DNA from: Fimbriimonadaceae bacterium
Lineage (GTDB): Bacteria; Armatimonadota; UBA10988
Assembly (NCBI GenBank): GCA_020850355.1
Contig: JADZEX010000021.1
Span: forward strand, 142,377 to 206,376
Length of the DNA stretch: 64,000 bases
Direction of reading: 5' to 3'
In this document: piece after piece, positions 27,490-36,252 of the stretch
Layout of the letters: the number at the start of each line of letters is the position of its first letter
How positions within the stretch are numbered: position 1 is the first letter of the stretch
Translations under genes and position numbers: made by a program
Notes under the pieces: model-generated
What the model saw: only the letters and a program-made list of their open reading frames with translations
Told to the model about the DNA's origin: nothing
Databases searched by the model: none

Positions 27490-27984
27490 TCAGGGCAGCT
27501 CCACCAGCTCCGGTTGGCCGGTGGTGGTATCGAACAGCACCAGCGTGCGGCGGCCGGTCAGCCAGCCGCAGAGTTCGCCCGGGTTGATGATCCAGCAGCC
27601 GTTGGCGTGTTGCCGCAGGTCGACGGCGTGGGTGTGGCCGTAGACCACCAACTGGTAGAGACCGCTGGCCGCCAGCGCCGCCACGGGCTCGTCCTCGTGG
27701 TGCAGCGCAATGGCGCAGTCGTCGAACACCGGGAAGGCGAACTTCGGGGTCAGGCTCCAGCCGTAGGCATCGCAGCGCGACTTCAGGAACAGCCGCTCGC
27801 CGTCGTTGTTGCCGAAGACCGCGGTGACCGGCACGCCGACGGTCTGCAGCGGCGGCAGCGCGAAGGGCGCCACGAAGTCGCCAGCGTGCAGAATCTGCTC
27901 GACGCCGGCCTGCCGCAGCACCTCGGCCGCCGCGCTGAGGGCCGTCAGATGGTCGTGACTGTCGCTAACCAGGCCCAGCTTCAT
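27490..27984 (-). CDS. YfcE/MJ0936-family metallophosphoesterase
   Basis: The 164-residue protein shows the full calcineurin-like motif set in order: SDSHD at 7-11, HAGDF near 38, FGNND near 58, HHE near 94, and GHTHAVDLRQ near 116. Ending with INPGEL is typical of this small family. These are manganese-dependent phosphodiesterases with unknown natural substrate. It overlaps the YjbQ gene by 4 bases (ATGA) on the same strand and precedes the oxidoreductase gene by 13 bases. Confidence 0.85.
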   Translation of the reverse strand: MKLGLVSDSHDHLTALSAAAEVLRQAGVEQILHAGDFVAPFALPPLQTVGVPVTAVFGNNDGERLFLKSRCDAYGWSLTPKFAFPVFDDCAIALHHEDEPVAALAASGLYQLVVYGHTHAVDLRQHANGCWIINPGELCGWLTGRRTLVLFDTTTGQPELVELP

Positions 27985-28385
27985 GCCGTGGTCTCCACCA
28001 AGGTCACCTGCACCTCGCGCTGCCGGGGACCGTCGAACTCGTAGAACTGCACCGCCTGCCAGGCGCCCACCACCAGCCGGCCGTCGACGATCGCCAGGGT
28101 CTGCGAGGCACCGCAGAAGATCGCCTTGAGGTGAGCCGCGGTGTTGCCTTCGGCGTGCCGGTAGCTGGCCTGCCAGGGGATCAGCCGGTTCAGCACGTCG
28201 GTCACGTCGCGCGTCACAGCCGGGTCGTAGCCCTCGTTGACCACCACGGCTGCGGTGGTGTGCGGGCAGTAGACCAGGCAGAGCCCCTGCCGGATGCCGC
28301 TCGCGGCGACCACCTCACGCAGCTCGGCCGTGAGATCGTGGACTTCGTCCCGGGCGTGGGTGCGGAGCGTCAGCTTGGCGACCAC
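27981..28385 (-). CDS. YjbQ/UPF0047 family protein
   Basis: The 134-residue protein begins with a GTG codon (VVAKLTLRTHARDEVHDLT) preceded by GGAG. Motifs are typical of the YjbQ family: GLCLVYCPHTTAAVVVNEGYDP near 40-60 and HAEGNTAAHLKA near 80-90, with the conserved His residues of the putative phosphate or metal site. Family members have weak thiamine-phosphate synthase activity in vitro; the true role is unsettled. It is the first gene of the minus-strand unit with the phosphoesterase. Confidence 0.85.
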   Translation of the reverse strand: MVAKLTLRTHARDEVHDLTAELREVVAASGIRQGLCLVYCPHTTAAVVVNEGYDPAVTRDVTDVLNRLIPWQASYRHAEGNTAAHLKAIFCGASQTLAIVDGRLVVGAWQAVQFYEFDGPRQREVQVTLVETTA

Positions 28386-28434
28386 GGCGAAACTCCGGCC
28401 GGATGGTTCGGCGGCCGGGCGGGGGTTCCTTTCC

Positions 28435-28465
28435 TTGACTCGCCGACCGGGCCCGGCATTAGAAT
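28435..28465 (+). promoter_or_regulatory. Probable promoter of the membrane beta-propeller protein gene
   Basis: TTGACT and TAGAAT are separated by 19 bases, about 90 bases before the start codon of the next gene on the plus strand. The spacer is one or two bases long for a strong sigma-70 site, so it is only a candidate. Confidence 0.4.
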
Positions 28466-28554
28466 GAGCCTGACCGGCGGAACGGGCGGCGACACCGCGG
28501 GGTTAAGCTACCGACAGGGCGCTGCTGCGGCGCGTTGGAGGGCGGAGAAGCAGT

Positions 28555-30291
28555 ATGGGTAGACGACTTGGCTGGCGGGATCTGGGGTTGCTGGCGCTGG
28601 CCTGGGTGCCGGCGCTGTACGCCGCCGCGGTGTTCCCGGCGGGACTGGCGCGCGACCTGCCGACCCTCGCGGTGGCGCTGTACGCTGCCTGGCGGCTGGG
28701 CGTGGCGTTGACCGTGCCGCCGCGCGCTGCCTTCGCCGCGTCGGGCCTGCTGGTCGGCGGGCTGTGGGCGGCCGCGCTGAAGTGCTGCCCGGCCGCCATG
28801 ACGCCGCTGCTGGCCCTGGCCGCCGCGTTGCTGCTGGCGAGTCTGCTGGCGGTCGGCAACCGCCGCCACCGCACTGGCCAGCAAGCGGCCGCCGCCGGGC
28901 TGCGGACCGCTGTGGTTGGCGGCTGCCTGGTGCTGGCGCTGGCGGTGCTCTGGTGCCAGCCCGCCGGGCGCCCGGCGGGCCATCTCGCGGCCTCGCCCGA
29001 GCCCGCCGCCACGCGGCCGGCGATGTTCATTCCGCTGGAGGTCGACCCCCGCGGCGAGCGGCTGGCGCTGTTCTCGCTGCGCGACCTCGATCCCCCCGAT
29101 CCCGACACCTTCGCGCTCTGGTCGCTGAACCTGCAGACCGGCCAGCCGACCTGCAGCTACCGCGGCTTCCCGTTCCTGATGACCTCCTGGTGCCCGGCCG
29201 GGCAGTCGTTGGCGCTGATGGCCAGCCGCACCACCTGGGCCGAGGACGAGGCCGTGCCGTTTGGTCTGGTGACCGCCGCGGCCGCCGGGGGGGCGTCCAA
29301 GGAGCTGCTGCCGCCGCCGGTCGACGGCACCTCCTGGCTGTACCCGGCCTGGTCCCCGAAGGGCAACCAGATCGCCGCCTGGAAGATGGCCGCGCCGCAG
29401 CTCGGGAGCCTCGCCCCGACCGACGATCTGCCCCGCTCGTACGCCGTCTCGGCGAGCGGCGGACAGCCCCGCGAACTGAAGATCCCGGGCTGCCGGCTGG
29501 CGCTCTTCGGGGGCTGGATGGCCGACCAGCCCGGGGCCTTCATGATCACCGAGAAGGGCCTCTTCGCGCTGCCGCCCGAGGGCAAGCCGCGGCGGCTGGT
29601 GCCGGCCGGCGAGGCGCCGCTGGATCCCTTCCCGTTCGTGATCGACCGCGGCGTCAGCCCGTCGGGCAAGCACCTCGCGTACCTCGAGCTGACCTTCGGC
29701 AAGGGTGATCTGGAGCGCGTCGACCTGGGCCTGACCGACCTTCGCGGCAAGCGCCGGGTGGTCCTGCGCGACCTCTACCCGGTGGCTTTCGACTGGAGCC
29801 GCAACGGCCGCTGGCTGGCCGCGGCCCAAGTGGTCCGCGGCGACGCGCTGGTGCTGCACCTCTGGGACACCGAGTCCGGGCAGCATCGCGTCGTCAAGAC
29901 GCCGCTGAAGCTGGCGCAGCGGGAGTACCCGGTGCGGCTGCAGTTCTCGCCCGACCAGCGCTGGCTGGCGCTCGATGGGCAGTTCCGCAATGCAGAGAGC
30001 TGGGACATCGCGTTGTGCGACCTGCAGAGCGGGCAGACCAAGCTGGTCGAGAGTGTTCGCGAGCACCTCGCCGCCGGCTGGCGGCGCGACAACATGCTGG
30101 TCATCAGCACCCTCAGCAGCGTCGCGCTGCTGGGCACCGACGGCCGGGTGCAGCCGATCTACGGCGACCGCGCCGCGGCGACCGACTGGCGCGAGCTGGT
30201 CGGCTGTGGGGTGCTGGAGCAGCAGCGCGAGCGCGACCGCCAGATCGCCCTGGTGCGGGACCTGGTGACCGGTCTGCGCGCGGCGCGCTGA
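28555..30291 (+). CDS. Membrane protein with cytoplasmic or external beta-propeller (WD40/PD40-like)
   Basis: The 578-residue protein starts with several hydrophobic segments (LLALAWVPALYAAAVF, LLALAAALLLASLLAV and VVGGCLVLALAVLW). The last ~430 residues form a beta-propeller-like domain of TolB/PD40 type with repeated W-S-P-x-G turns (YPAWSPKGNQIA, DWSRNGRWLAAAQ and FSPDQRWLALDG). I cannot name its substrate. Nine bases separate it from MutM, so co-transcription with mutM and PEP carboxylase is possible but the functions are unrelated. Confidence 0.65.
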   Translation: MGRRLGWRDLGLLALAWVPALYAAAVFPAGLARDLPTLAVALYAAWRLGVALTVPPRAAFAASGLLVGGLWAAALKCCPAAMTPLLALAAALLLASLLAVGNRRHRTGQQAAAAGLRTAVVGGCLVLALAVLWCQPAGRPAGHLAASPEPAATRPAMFIPLEVDPRGERLALFSLRDLDPPDPDTFALWSLNLQTGQPTCSYRGFPFLMTSWCPAGQSLALMASRTTWAEDEAVPFGLVTAAAAGGASKELLPPPVDGTSWLYPAWSPKGNQIAAWKMAAPQLGSLAPTDDLPRSYAVSASGGQPRELKIPGCRLALFGGWMADQPGAFMITEKGLFALPPEGKPRRLVPAGEAPLDPFPFVIDRGVSPSGKHLAYLELTFGKGDLERVDLGLTDLRGKRRVVLRDLYPVAFDWSRNGRWLAAAQVVRGDALVLHLWDTESGQHRVVKTPLKLAQREYPVRLQFSPDQRWLALDGQFRNAESWDIALCDLQSGQTKLVESVREHLAAGWRRDNMLVISTLSSVALLGTDGRVQPIYGDRAAATDWRELVGCGVLEQQRERDRQIALVRDLVTGLRAAR

Positions 30292-30300
30292 GCGGCGGCG

Positions 30301-31161
30301 GTGCCTGAACTGCCAGAAGTCGAGACGGTCCGCCGCGGCCTGCAGGCCGCGGCGGTCGGCCGCACCATCGTCGGCCTGCGCTGGCACCATGCCAAGCCGC
30401 TGCGCCCCTCACCGGCGGCGTTCGAGCGCCTGGTGGGGCGCACGGCGGTGGCCACCAGTCGGGTCGGGAAGCACCTCTTCCTGCATTTCGACGGTGACCT
30501 GAGCCTGGCGATGCACCTGCGGATGACCGGCCAACTGCGCCTGCAGGGCGCCGCCGAGCCGCTGTTGCCGCACACCCACCTGGAGCTGCCGCTCGACGAT
30601 GGCCGGATCCTGCGCTGGCGCGATGTCCGGCGGTTCGGCTGGCTGGAGGTGCTGCCGACGGCGGCGGTGCCGGCGATGCCCTGTCTGCAGGCCCTCGGTC
30701 CCGATGCCCTGCAGATCGACGCGGCGACCTTCGTGGCTGGCCTGCGGGCGCGGCGGCAGATGCTCAAAGCCCTGCTGCTGAGCCAGGACCTGCTCTGCGG
30801 GCTGGGCAACATCGACGCCGACGAGGCGCGCTGGGGGGCGCGCCTGCATCCGCAGCAGCGCGGCGACCAGCTCGGGCCGCGCCAGGCGCGGCGCCTCTAC
30901 GAGGCGATCCAGGCCGTCCTGGCGGCGGCCATCGCGGCGCAGGGGTCGAGCATCGATGGCGAGTACGTCGCCCTCGACGGCAACCGCGGCAGCTTCCAGC
31001 AGCAGCATGCGGTCTACGGCCGCTGGCGGCAGCCGGCGCCGTGCTGTGGCGGACCGGTCGCGCGGCTGACCGTGGCGAGTCGCAGCACGCACTTCTGCCC
31101 GCGCTGCCAACGTCGGCGGGGCGGCGGGGGGCGACAGACCGGCCCGGCCGGGGTAGACTGA
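30301..31161 (+). CDS. mutM: Formamidopyrimidine-DNA glycosylase
   Basis: The 286-residue protein starts at GTG and reads MPELPEVETVRRGL. After Met removal Pro2 is the catalytic nucleophile, with Glu3 and Lys57 (VGKHLFL) in place. GNIDADEARWGARLHP carries the conserved N/E helix-two-turn-helix residues. The C-terminal zinc finger is visible as CCGGPV and CPRCQRRRG. The enzyme removes oxidised purines such as 8-oxoguanine from DNA. GTG start is expected because the initiating Met is cleaved. It is 9 bases after the propeller protein gene and 16 bases before PEP carboxylase. Confidence 0.95.
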   Translation: MPELPEVETVRRGLQAAAVGRTIVGLRWHHAKPLRPSPAAFERLVGRTAVATSRVGKHLFLHFDGDLSLAMHLRMTGQLRLQGAAEPLLPHTHLELPLDDGRILRWRDVRRFGWLEVLPTAAVPAMPCLQALGPDALQIDAATFVAGLRARRQMLKALLLSQDLLCGLGNIDADEARWGARLHPQQRGDQLGPRQARRLYEAIQAVLAAAIAAQGSSIDGEYVALDGNRGSFQQQHAVYGRWRQPAPCCGGPVARLTVASRSTHFCPRCQRRRGGGGRQTGPAGVD

Positions 31162-31177
31162 CCGGGGAGCCGGGCCG

Positions 31178-33913
31178 ATGGCCGAGGTCGATCCGCTGGC
31201 CGCCGAAATCGAAGACCTGCGCGCCCTGCTGAGCGACGTGATTCGCGAGCAGGACAGCCCCGCTGCGGCCGGTCTGATCGACCGGCTGCACACCCTGGCA
31301 GCGGCCCGCCGCCGCGGCGACGAGACGGCGGGCGCGGCCCTGCAGGCGGCGGTCGCCACCTGCGACCAGCACGACGCCACGGTGGCGACGCGGGCGATTG
31401 GGATCCTCTTCGAGCTGATCAACCTGGCCGAGGACCGCCAGCGCGTCCGCGTGCTGCGGGCCCGCGAGCGCAGCCGCGAACCGTTGCCGCGCACGGAGTC
31501 CCTGGACGACGCGATCGGTCGGCTGAAGGCCGCCGGCTGGAGCGCGCCCCAGGTGCAGCAGTTGCTGCAGCGCCTTTGGATCGAGCCGGTCTTCACCGCG
31601 CATCCGACCGAGGCGAAGCGTCGCACCAGCCGTGCCAAGGTGCGCCGAATCCGAGACGACCTGGCGGCCCTCGAACGCCGCGACCTGCTGGCCCGCGAAC
31701 GCGACCGGCTGCGGGAGCGGCTGCTGGCCGACCTGACCAGCTTCTGGCAGACCGACCTGCTGCGCGAGCAGCGGCCGACGGTGCTGGAAGAGGTCGACCG
31801 CGGCCTGTTCTTCGCCCACACGTTCTTGCAGGTGGTACCGGAGCTGTACCGCGATCTGCAGCGGGCTCTGGCGACGCACTACCCCGAGCAACTGACCGCC
31901 GTGCCGGGCTTCCTGCGGCTCGGCAGTTGGATCGGCGGCGACCGCGACGGCCACCCGCAGGTCACCGCCGCGGTCACCGCCGAGGCCTTGCTGCTGCATC
32001 GGCGCGCCGCGCTGACCGCGCATCTGGAGCGGTGCCAGGAGTTGCTCGTCAGCCTCAGCCCGTCGGAGCGCCAGGTCGCTGTCGACCCGCGGCTGAAGCA
32101 GGCCGTGGAGGAAGCCCTGGAGCGCTGGCCGGGGGCGCGGGAGGCGGTCGCGGCGCTGGCGCTGCGGATCTCGACCCGCGAGGTCTACCGGCACTGGCTG
32201 CGGGTGATCCAGTGGCGGCTGGAGCAGTCGCTGCGCGCCGAATCGCTGGAGGACTTCCCGGCCGGCTGTTACCGCCGCGGCAGCGAGCTGGAGGCCGACC
32301 TGCAGTTGCTGGCCGCCAGCCTCAGCGCGCATCGCGGCGCACGGCTGGCGCGGGCCGACCTGCAGGAGTGGCTGTGGCAGGTCCAACTGCTGGGGCTGCA
32401 CCTGGCGCGGCTCGACGTGCGGCAGGACGCTCGCGTGCTGGTCGCCGCGGTCGGCGAGTTGCTGCAAGCCACCGGGCGCGTCGCCGAGTTTGCGGCCTTG
32501 GACGAGCCGCAGCGGTGCGCCCTGCTGACTGCCACGATGCCCTGGCGTGAGCCGCTGCTGCTGGAGCGGTTGTCGCCCGAAGCGCGCGAGGCGCTGGCGC
32601 TCTGCCGGCTGCTGGCCCGGGTCAGCCAGCAGTATGATAGCGCGCCGTTGGGCGGCTTCGTGATCAGCCTGACCCACCAGCTTAGCGACGTCCTGGCGGT
32701 GCTCTGGCTGCTGCAGTGGGCCAGCGCCCCCGACGCGCCGCTGGCGCTGCCGATTGTGCCGCTCTTTGAGACCATCACCGCCCTGCGTGAAGCCGCCCCG
32801 GTCTTCGCGGCGATGTTGCAGCAGCCCGGCTACCGGGCCCATCTGGCCGCCACCGGCAACGTCCAGATGGTGATGATCGGGTACAGCGACTCGACCAAGG
32901 ACGGCGGCTACCTGGCGGCCAACTGGCACCTCCACGAGGCGCTCCGCGCGCTGCACGCCACCGCCCGCGCCCACGGCGTGCGGCTGCTCTTCTTCCACGG
33001 CCGCGGCGGCTCCCTCGGCCGCGGCGGCGGGCCGGCGGCGCGGGCCATCCAGTCGCTGCCGCCCGCCAGCATCGACGCCGGGCTGCGGGTCACGGAGCAG
33101 GGCGAGGTGCTCGCCGAACGGTACGACGACCCGGCAGTGGCCTATCGCCACCTCGAACAGATCACCGCCGCCACCCTGTTGACGACCGCGCTGCCCCCGG
33201 CCCCGCCCCCGGCCGAGTTCTACCCCCGCATGGCCGACCTCGCCGAGCGCGCCTACCGGGCGTACCGGGAGCTGGTGGAGGCCCCTGGCTTCGTGGAGTA
33301 TTTCCAGCAGGCGACGCCGATTGACGAGATCATCGGCCTGCCGATCGGCTCCCGGCCGGCGCGGCGGCGGGGTCAGATGACTTTGGCCGACCTTCGCGCG
33401 ATCCCCTGGGTCTTCGCCTGGACCCAGAGCCGGCACCTGCTGCCCGCCTGGTACGGCCTCGGCACGGCCCTCGAGAGCTGGGCCAGCGAGCAGGGCTGGG
33501 CGCCCCTGCAGGCGATGTATCGCGACTGGCCGTTCTTCGCCGCGACCCTCGACAACGCCGCCCTGGCGCTCAGTATGGCCGACCTCAGCATCGCCCGCGA
33601 GTACGCCGCGCTGGTCGGCGACAGCGCGCTGCGGGAGCGGATCTGGCAGCGTCTGACGGCCGACCATGCCGCCGGCCTGGTGGCGCTGGCCGCGGTGCGC
33701 GAGCAGCCGACTCTGGTCGGCGAGACCCCCTGGCTGGCCGCCAGCATCGCGCTGCGCAGTCCCTACGTCGACGTCCTCAACCTGCTGCAAATCGAGCTGT
33801 TCCGCCGCGCGCGCGCGCTGCACGACCCCGTGCCAGCCGACGAAGAGGCCATTCGACACCTCACCCGCCTGACCATCCAGGGCATCGCCTCCGGCATGCG
33901 CAACACCGGGTGA
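31178..33913 (+). CDS. ppc: Phosphoenolpyruvate carboxylase
   Basis: The 911-residue protein carries the bacterial-type signatures: VFTAHPTEAKRRT with His142, GGDRDGHP near 250, FHGRGGSLGRGGGP near 605-620, and LPIGSRPARR near 720. It ends in MRNTG, the invariant C-terminus of the enzyme. It fixes bicarbonate onto PEP to give oxaloacetate and so refills the TCA cycle. Full length is normal. The gene begins 16 bases after mutM. Confidence 0.97.
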   Translation: MAEVDPLAAEIEDLRALLSDVIREQDSPAAAGLIDRLHTLAAARRRGDETAGAALQAAVATCDQHDATVATRAIGILFELINLAEDRQRVRVLRARERSREPLPRTESLDDAIGRLKAAGWSAPQVQQLLQRLWIEPVFTAHPTEAKRRTSRAKVRRIRDDLAALERRDLLARERDRLRERLLADLTSFWQTDLLREQRPTVLEEVDRGLFFAHTFLQVVPELYRDLQRALATHYPEQLTAVPGFLRLGSWIGGDRDGHPQVTAAVTAEALLLHRRAALTAHLERCQELLVSLSPSERQVAVDPRLKQAVEEALERWPGAREAVAALALRISTREVYRHWLRVIQWRLEQSLRAESLEDFPAGCYRRGSELEADLQLLAASLSAHRGARLARADLQEWLWQVQLLGLHLARLDVRQDARVLVAAVGELLQATGRVAEFAALDEPQRCALLTATMPWREPLLLERLSPEAREALALCRLLARVSQQYDSAPLGGFVISLTHQLSDVLAVLWLLQWASAPDAPLALPIVPLFETITALREAAPVFAAMLQQPGYRAHLAATGNVQMVMIGYSDSTKDGGYLAANWHLHEALRALHATARAHGVRLLFFHGRGGSLGRGGGPAARAIQSLPPASIDAGLRVTEQGEVLAERYDDPAVAYRHLEQITAATLLTTALPPAPPPAEFYPRMADLAERAYRAYRELVEAPGFVEYFQQATPIDEIIGLPIGSRPARRRGQMTLADLRAIPWVFAWTQSRHLLPAWYGLGTALESWASEQGWAPLQAMYRDWPFFAATLDNAALALSMADLSIAREYAALVGDSALRERIWQRLTADHAAGLVALAAVREQPTLVGETPWLAASIALRSPYVDVLNLLQIELFRRARALHDPVPADEEAIRHLTRLTIQGIASGMRNTG

Positions 33914-33931
33914 GCCGTCCGGCTCGCGAGC

Positions 33932-33998
33932 TTGTCGCTCATGTTCGGCCGAATCTGAGCTACAATAGAGTTTGTGGTGCAGCGGTGAGCCGCAACGG
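33932..33998 (+). promoter_or_regulatory. Three-box operator upstream of fic
   Basis: A 10-bp box TGAGCNRCAA occurs three times: one inverted copy (TTGTCGCTCA) at 33932-33941, and two direct copies at 33956-33965 and 33986-33995. The starts are 24 and 30 bases apart. TACAAT at 33961-33966 overlaps the middle box and may be the -10 element. The last box ends 49 bases before the fic start. The same arrangement recurs before the next gene. The natural reader is a dimeric or oligomeric DNA-binding protein; the winged-helix C-terminus of the Fic protein itself is the obvious candidate, which is inference. Confidence 0.6.
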
Positions 33999-34044
33999 GA
34001 GTCGGACCGCGCGGGCTGGCCGGCATCGCGGGGAGACGCAGGCG

Positions 34045-35163
34045 ATGCCGGCGGTGTGTTACCACGGCGGAGGATTTCCGCCCACCCAGATCGACTGGTC
34101 GCGCCTGATTCCCTTGCTCGGTCCCGCCGCCGCGGCCGTCGCGCGGTACGAGGGCGTGCTCGCGGCGATGCCCAACACGCCGGTGCTGCTATCCCCTCTG
34201 ACGACCCAGGAGGCGGTGCTGTCGAGCCGGATCGAGGGGACCCAAGCCACCTTCGGGGAGGTCTTGCGGTACGAGGCGGGCGACCCGACGGCAGCTTCGT
34301 CCGAAGCGCAGGTTGCTGAGATCCGCGAAGTCCTCAACTACCGCGCAGCGCTGCGCGAGGCGGTGGCGCTGCTGGACGATCTGCCGTTGTCGCAGCGGGT
34401 CGTGCGGGCGGCCCACCGCCGGCTGATGGCCGGCGTGCGGGGTCAGCACAAGGACCCCGGCGAGTATCGCCGGATCCAGAACTGGATCGGCCCGGCGGGG
34501 TCGGGCCTGGAAGATGCCCGCTACGTGCCGATCTCCAGCGAGCAGCTCCCGGCAGCGATGGCGACCTGGGAGCGGTACCTGCATCAGGACGAGCCGGACC
34601 GCCTGGTGCAGTTGGCCATCGCCCACGCCGAGTTCGAGGCGCTCCACCCGTTCCTCGACGGCAATGGGCGTCTTGGTCGGCTGCTGGTGCCGCTCTTCCT
34701 GTTCACGACGGGTCTGCTCAGCAGCCCGAGCTTCTTCCTGAGCGCCGAACTGGAGGCCCGCCGCGACGAGTATTACGAGCGGCTGCTGGCGGTCTCGCGC
34801 GATGGTGACTGGACGGGCTGGTGTGCCTTCTTCCTGGACGCCCTGACGCGGCAGGCCGAGGCGAATCAACAGCGGGTGCTGGCGATTCTGGCGCTGTATC
34901 AGGAGAAGAAGAGCTGGATCATCGCGCAGACGCGCTTGACCCACGCCGTGGCAGCCCTGGACGCGTTGTTCGAGCGGCCCGTCTTCCGCTCAAGCGACTT
35001 CGCGACAGCGGCCGGGATTCCGCGGCCCACCGCGGGCCGGATCCTGCAAGCGGTCCGTGCCGCGGGACTGCTCTGCGAGCTGCTGCCCGCCAGTGGCCGC
35101 CGGCCCGCCACGCTGGCTTTCCCGGAACTGCTGAACATCGCTGAAGGCCGCCCGGTGTTCTAA
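34045..35163 (+). CDS. Fic-domain AMP-transferase with N-terminal inhibitory helix and C-terminal winged helix
   Basis: The ATG is chosen because the family motif lies within the first 70 residues and the boxes precede it; a longer open frame exists upstream. The 372-residue protein has the class II inhibitory motif S60-S-R-I-E64-G65 before the Fic core, and the full active-site motif H201-P-F-L-D-G-N-G-R209. About residues 310-365 form a winged helix (SDFATAAGIPRPTAGRILQAV). Fic enzymes transfer AMP or other nucleotides to protein side chains, and those with this C-terminus often bind DNA near their own gene. No partner antitoxin gene is adjacent; inhibition in cis by the N-terminal helix fits its absence. 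Confidence 0.9.
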   Translation: MPAVCYHGGGFPPTQIDWSRLIPLLGPAAAAVARYEGVLAAMPNTPVLLSPLTTQEAVLSSRIEGTQATFGEVLRYEAGDPTAASSEAQVAEIREVLNYRAALREAVALLDDLPLSQRVVRAAHRRLMAGVRGQHKDPGEYRRIQNWIGPAGSGLEDARYVPISSEQLPAAMATWERYLHQDEPDRLVQLAIAHAEFEALHPFLDGNGRLGRLLVPLFLFTTGLLSSPSFFLSAELEARRDEYYERLLAVSRDGDWTGWCAFFLDALTRQAEANQQRVLAILALYQEKKSWIIAQTRLTHAVAALDALFERPVFRSSDFATAAGIPRPTAGRILQAVRAAGLLCELLPASGRRPATLAFPELLNIAEGRPVF

Positions 35164-35186
35164 GCGCACCGCCCGACCGTGCAGCG

Positions 35187-35253
35187 TTGTGGCTCGCTAT
35201 CGGCCGAATCTGAGCTGCAACGTCGCTAGTGGTGCAGCGGTGAGCGACAACGG
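35187..35253 (+). promoter_or_regulatory. Three-box operator upstream of the YprB-like exonuclease gene
   Basis: This element copies the arrangement before fic: inverted box TTGTGGCTCG at 35187-35196, direct boxes at 35211-35220 (TGAGCTGCAA) and 35241-35250 (TGAGCGACAA). Start distances are again 24 and 30 bases, and TCGGCCGAATCTGAGCT and GTGGTGCAGCGGTGAG are identical to the first copy. The last box ends 55 bases before the next start codon. It lies downstream of fic, so the two elements flank the fic gene as well as preceding two genes. Confidence 0.6.
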
Positions 35254-35305
35254 ACGCCGGCGGGGGGCGCTTGCCAGGGAGACGGCGGTCGGGCACACTG
35301 GTGGC

Positions 35306-36247
35306 ATGGACGAGTTGCGGGACCTGCGGCGGAAGCTCCGGCAGCGGCTGCACCCGACGCCACCGGCCGGCTTCCTGCCGCCAGCGCCAGGGGCGGCCGA
35401 GCCCGCCGACCAGCCGCCGTCGATGTTCGACCTGCCAGCGCCGGTGATGCCCGCGGGTGACCCCGCCACGCAGCCCGCGGCACCCGTCAGTGACAGCTTC
35501 CTGCCCCCAGCCCCGGCCGCCGCGCGGCAGCAGCAGGCGGCCGATGCGTTTCTGCCAGCGGCCGCGGCGGCGCCCGTCACTGCGGCCAGCAGCCGCGACT
35601 GGCCAGCCGCCTGGCAGGCCCAGGTGGTCAGCACCTCGTGGGGCGATTGCCTGCGGCTGCAGCCGCCGCCCGACGCGTACGGACCGGACCCTGCGACGTT
35701 GGCGACGGCGGTCACCGCGCGCAGCAGCACCGCGCCGGTGGTGGCGCTGGACCTGGAAACCTGTGGCCTGCGCGACGCGCCGTTGTTTCTGATTGGCCTG
35801 GCGCAGGTCACCACGACGAGTGTCGAGCTCGAGCTCTGGCTGGCGCGGCAGTTGGCCGAAGAGCCGGCGGCCTTGGCGGCGGCGCTGCCGCGGCTGCGCG
35901 CTGCGCGGCAGTTGCTGACCTTCAACGGCCTGACCTTCGACTGGCCCTTCCTACGGCAGCGAGCGCAGCACTTCCGGACCAAGCTGCCGCGCCCGCCACA
36001 CGTCGACGTGCTGCCCGCCTGCCGCCAGACCTGGGGGCAGGGCCGCCGGGGCTGTCGGCTGGTGGAGTTGGAGTGCCGCATCTTGGACCGCCGCCGGCCC
36101 GGCGACGATGTGCCAGGCGCCGAGATTCCAGCGACCTACGAGCAGTTCGTCGCCAGCGGCGACGTGAACCTGTTGCGGCCGGTGTTGGAACACAACGCCC
36201 GCGACCTGCTGACGACCCTGGAGCTGTTCAGTCGCCTGCCGGCCTGA
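35306..36247 (+). CDS. YprB-like DEDD exonuclease/ribonuclease H-like protein
   Basis: The start at MDELRDLRRKLRQRL is taken because it follows the operator at the same distance as fic and begins a charged helix; the product is 313 residues. The first ~110 residues are Pro/Ala-rich and probably disordered (FLPPAP repeated). The nuclease core has the DEDD residues: ALDLETCGL near 157, LTFNGLTFDWPFL near 215 and LEHNARDLLTTLEL near 295. This is the PF13482-like RNase H fold. No helicase domain is attached. Sharing an operator with fic suggests common control. Confidence 0.8.
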   Translation: MDELRDLRRKLRQRLHPTPPAGFLPPAPGAAEPADQPPSMFDLPAPVMPAGDPATQPAAPVSDSFLPPAPAAARQQQAADAFLPAAAAAPVTAASSRDWPAAWQAQVVSTSWGDCLRLQPPPDAYGPDPATLATAVTARSSTAPVVALDLETCGLRDAPLFLIGLAQVTTTSVELELWLARQLAEEPAALAAALPRLRAARQLLTFNGLTFDWPFLRQRAQHFRTKLPRPPHVDVLPACRQTWGQGRRGCRLVELECRILDRRRPGDDVPGAEIPATYEQFVASGDVNLLRPVLEHNARDLLTTLELFSRLPA

Positions 36248-36252
36248 GCCAC

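Noticed and set aside
30764..33859. A 1031-residue minus-strand open frame opposite PEP carboxylase
   Set aside because: PEP carboxylase on the plus strand has all active-site motifs, so the antisense frame is a shadow.
33912..33925. GAGCCG-TC-CGGCTC after the PEP carboxylase gene as a terminator
   Set aside because: The stem is short, the loop is too tight and no T-run follows.
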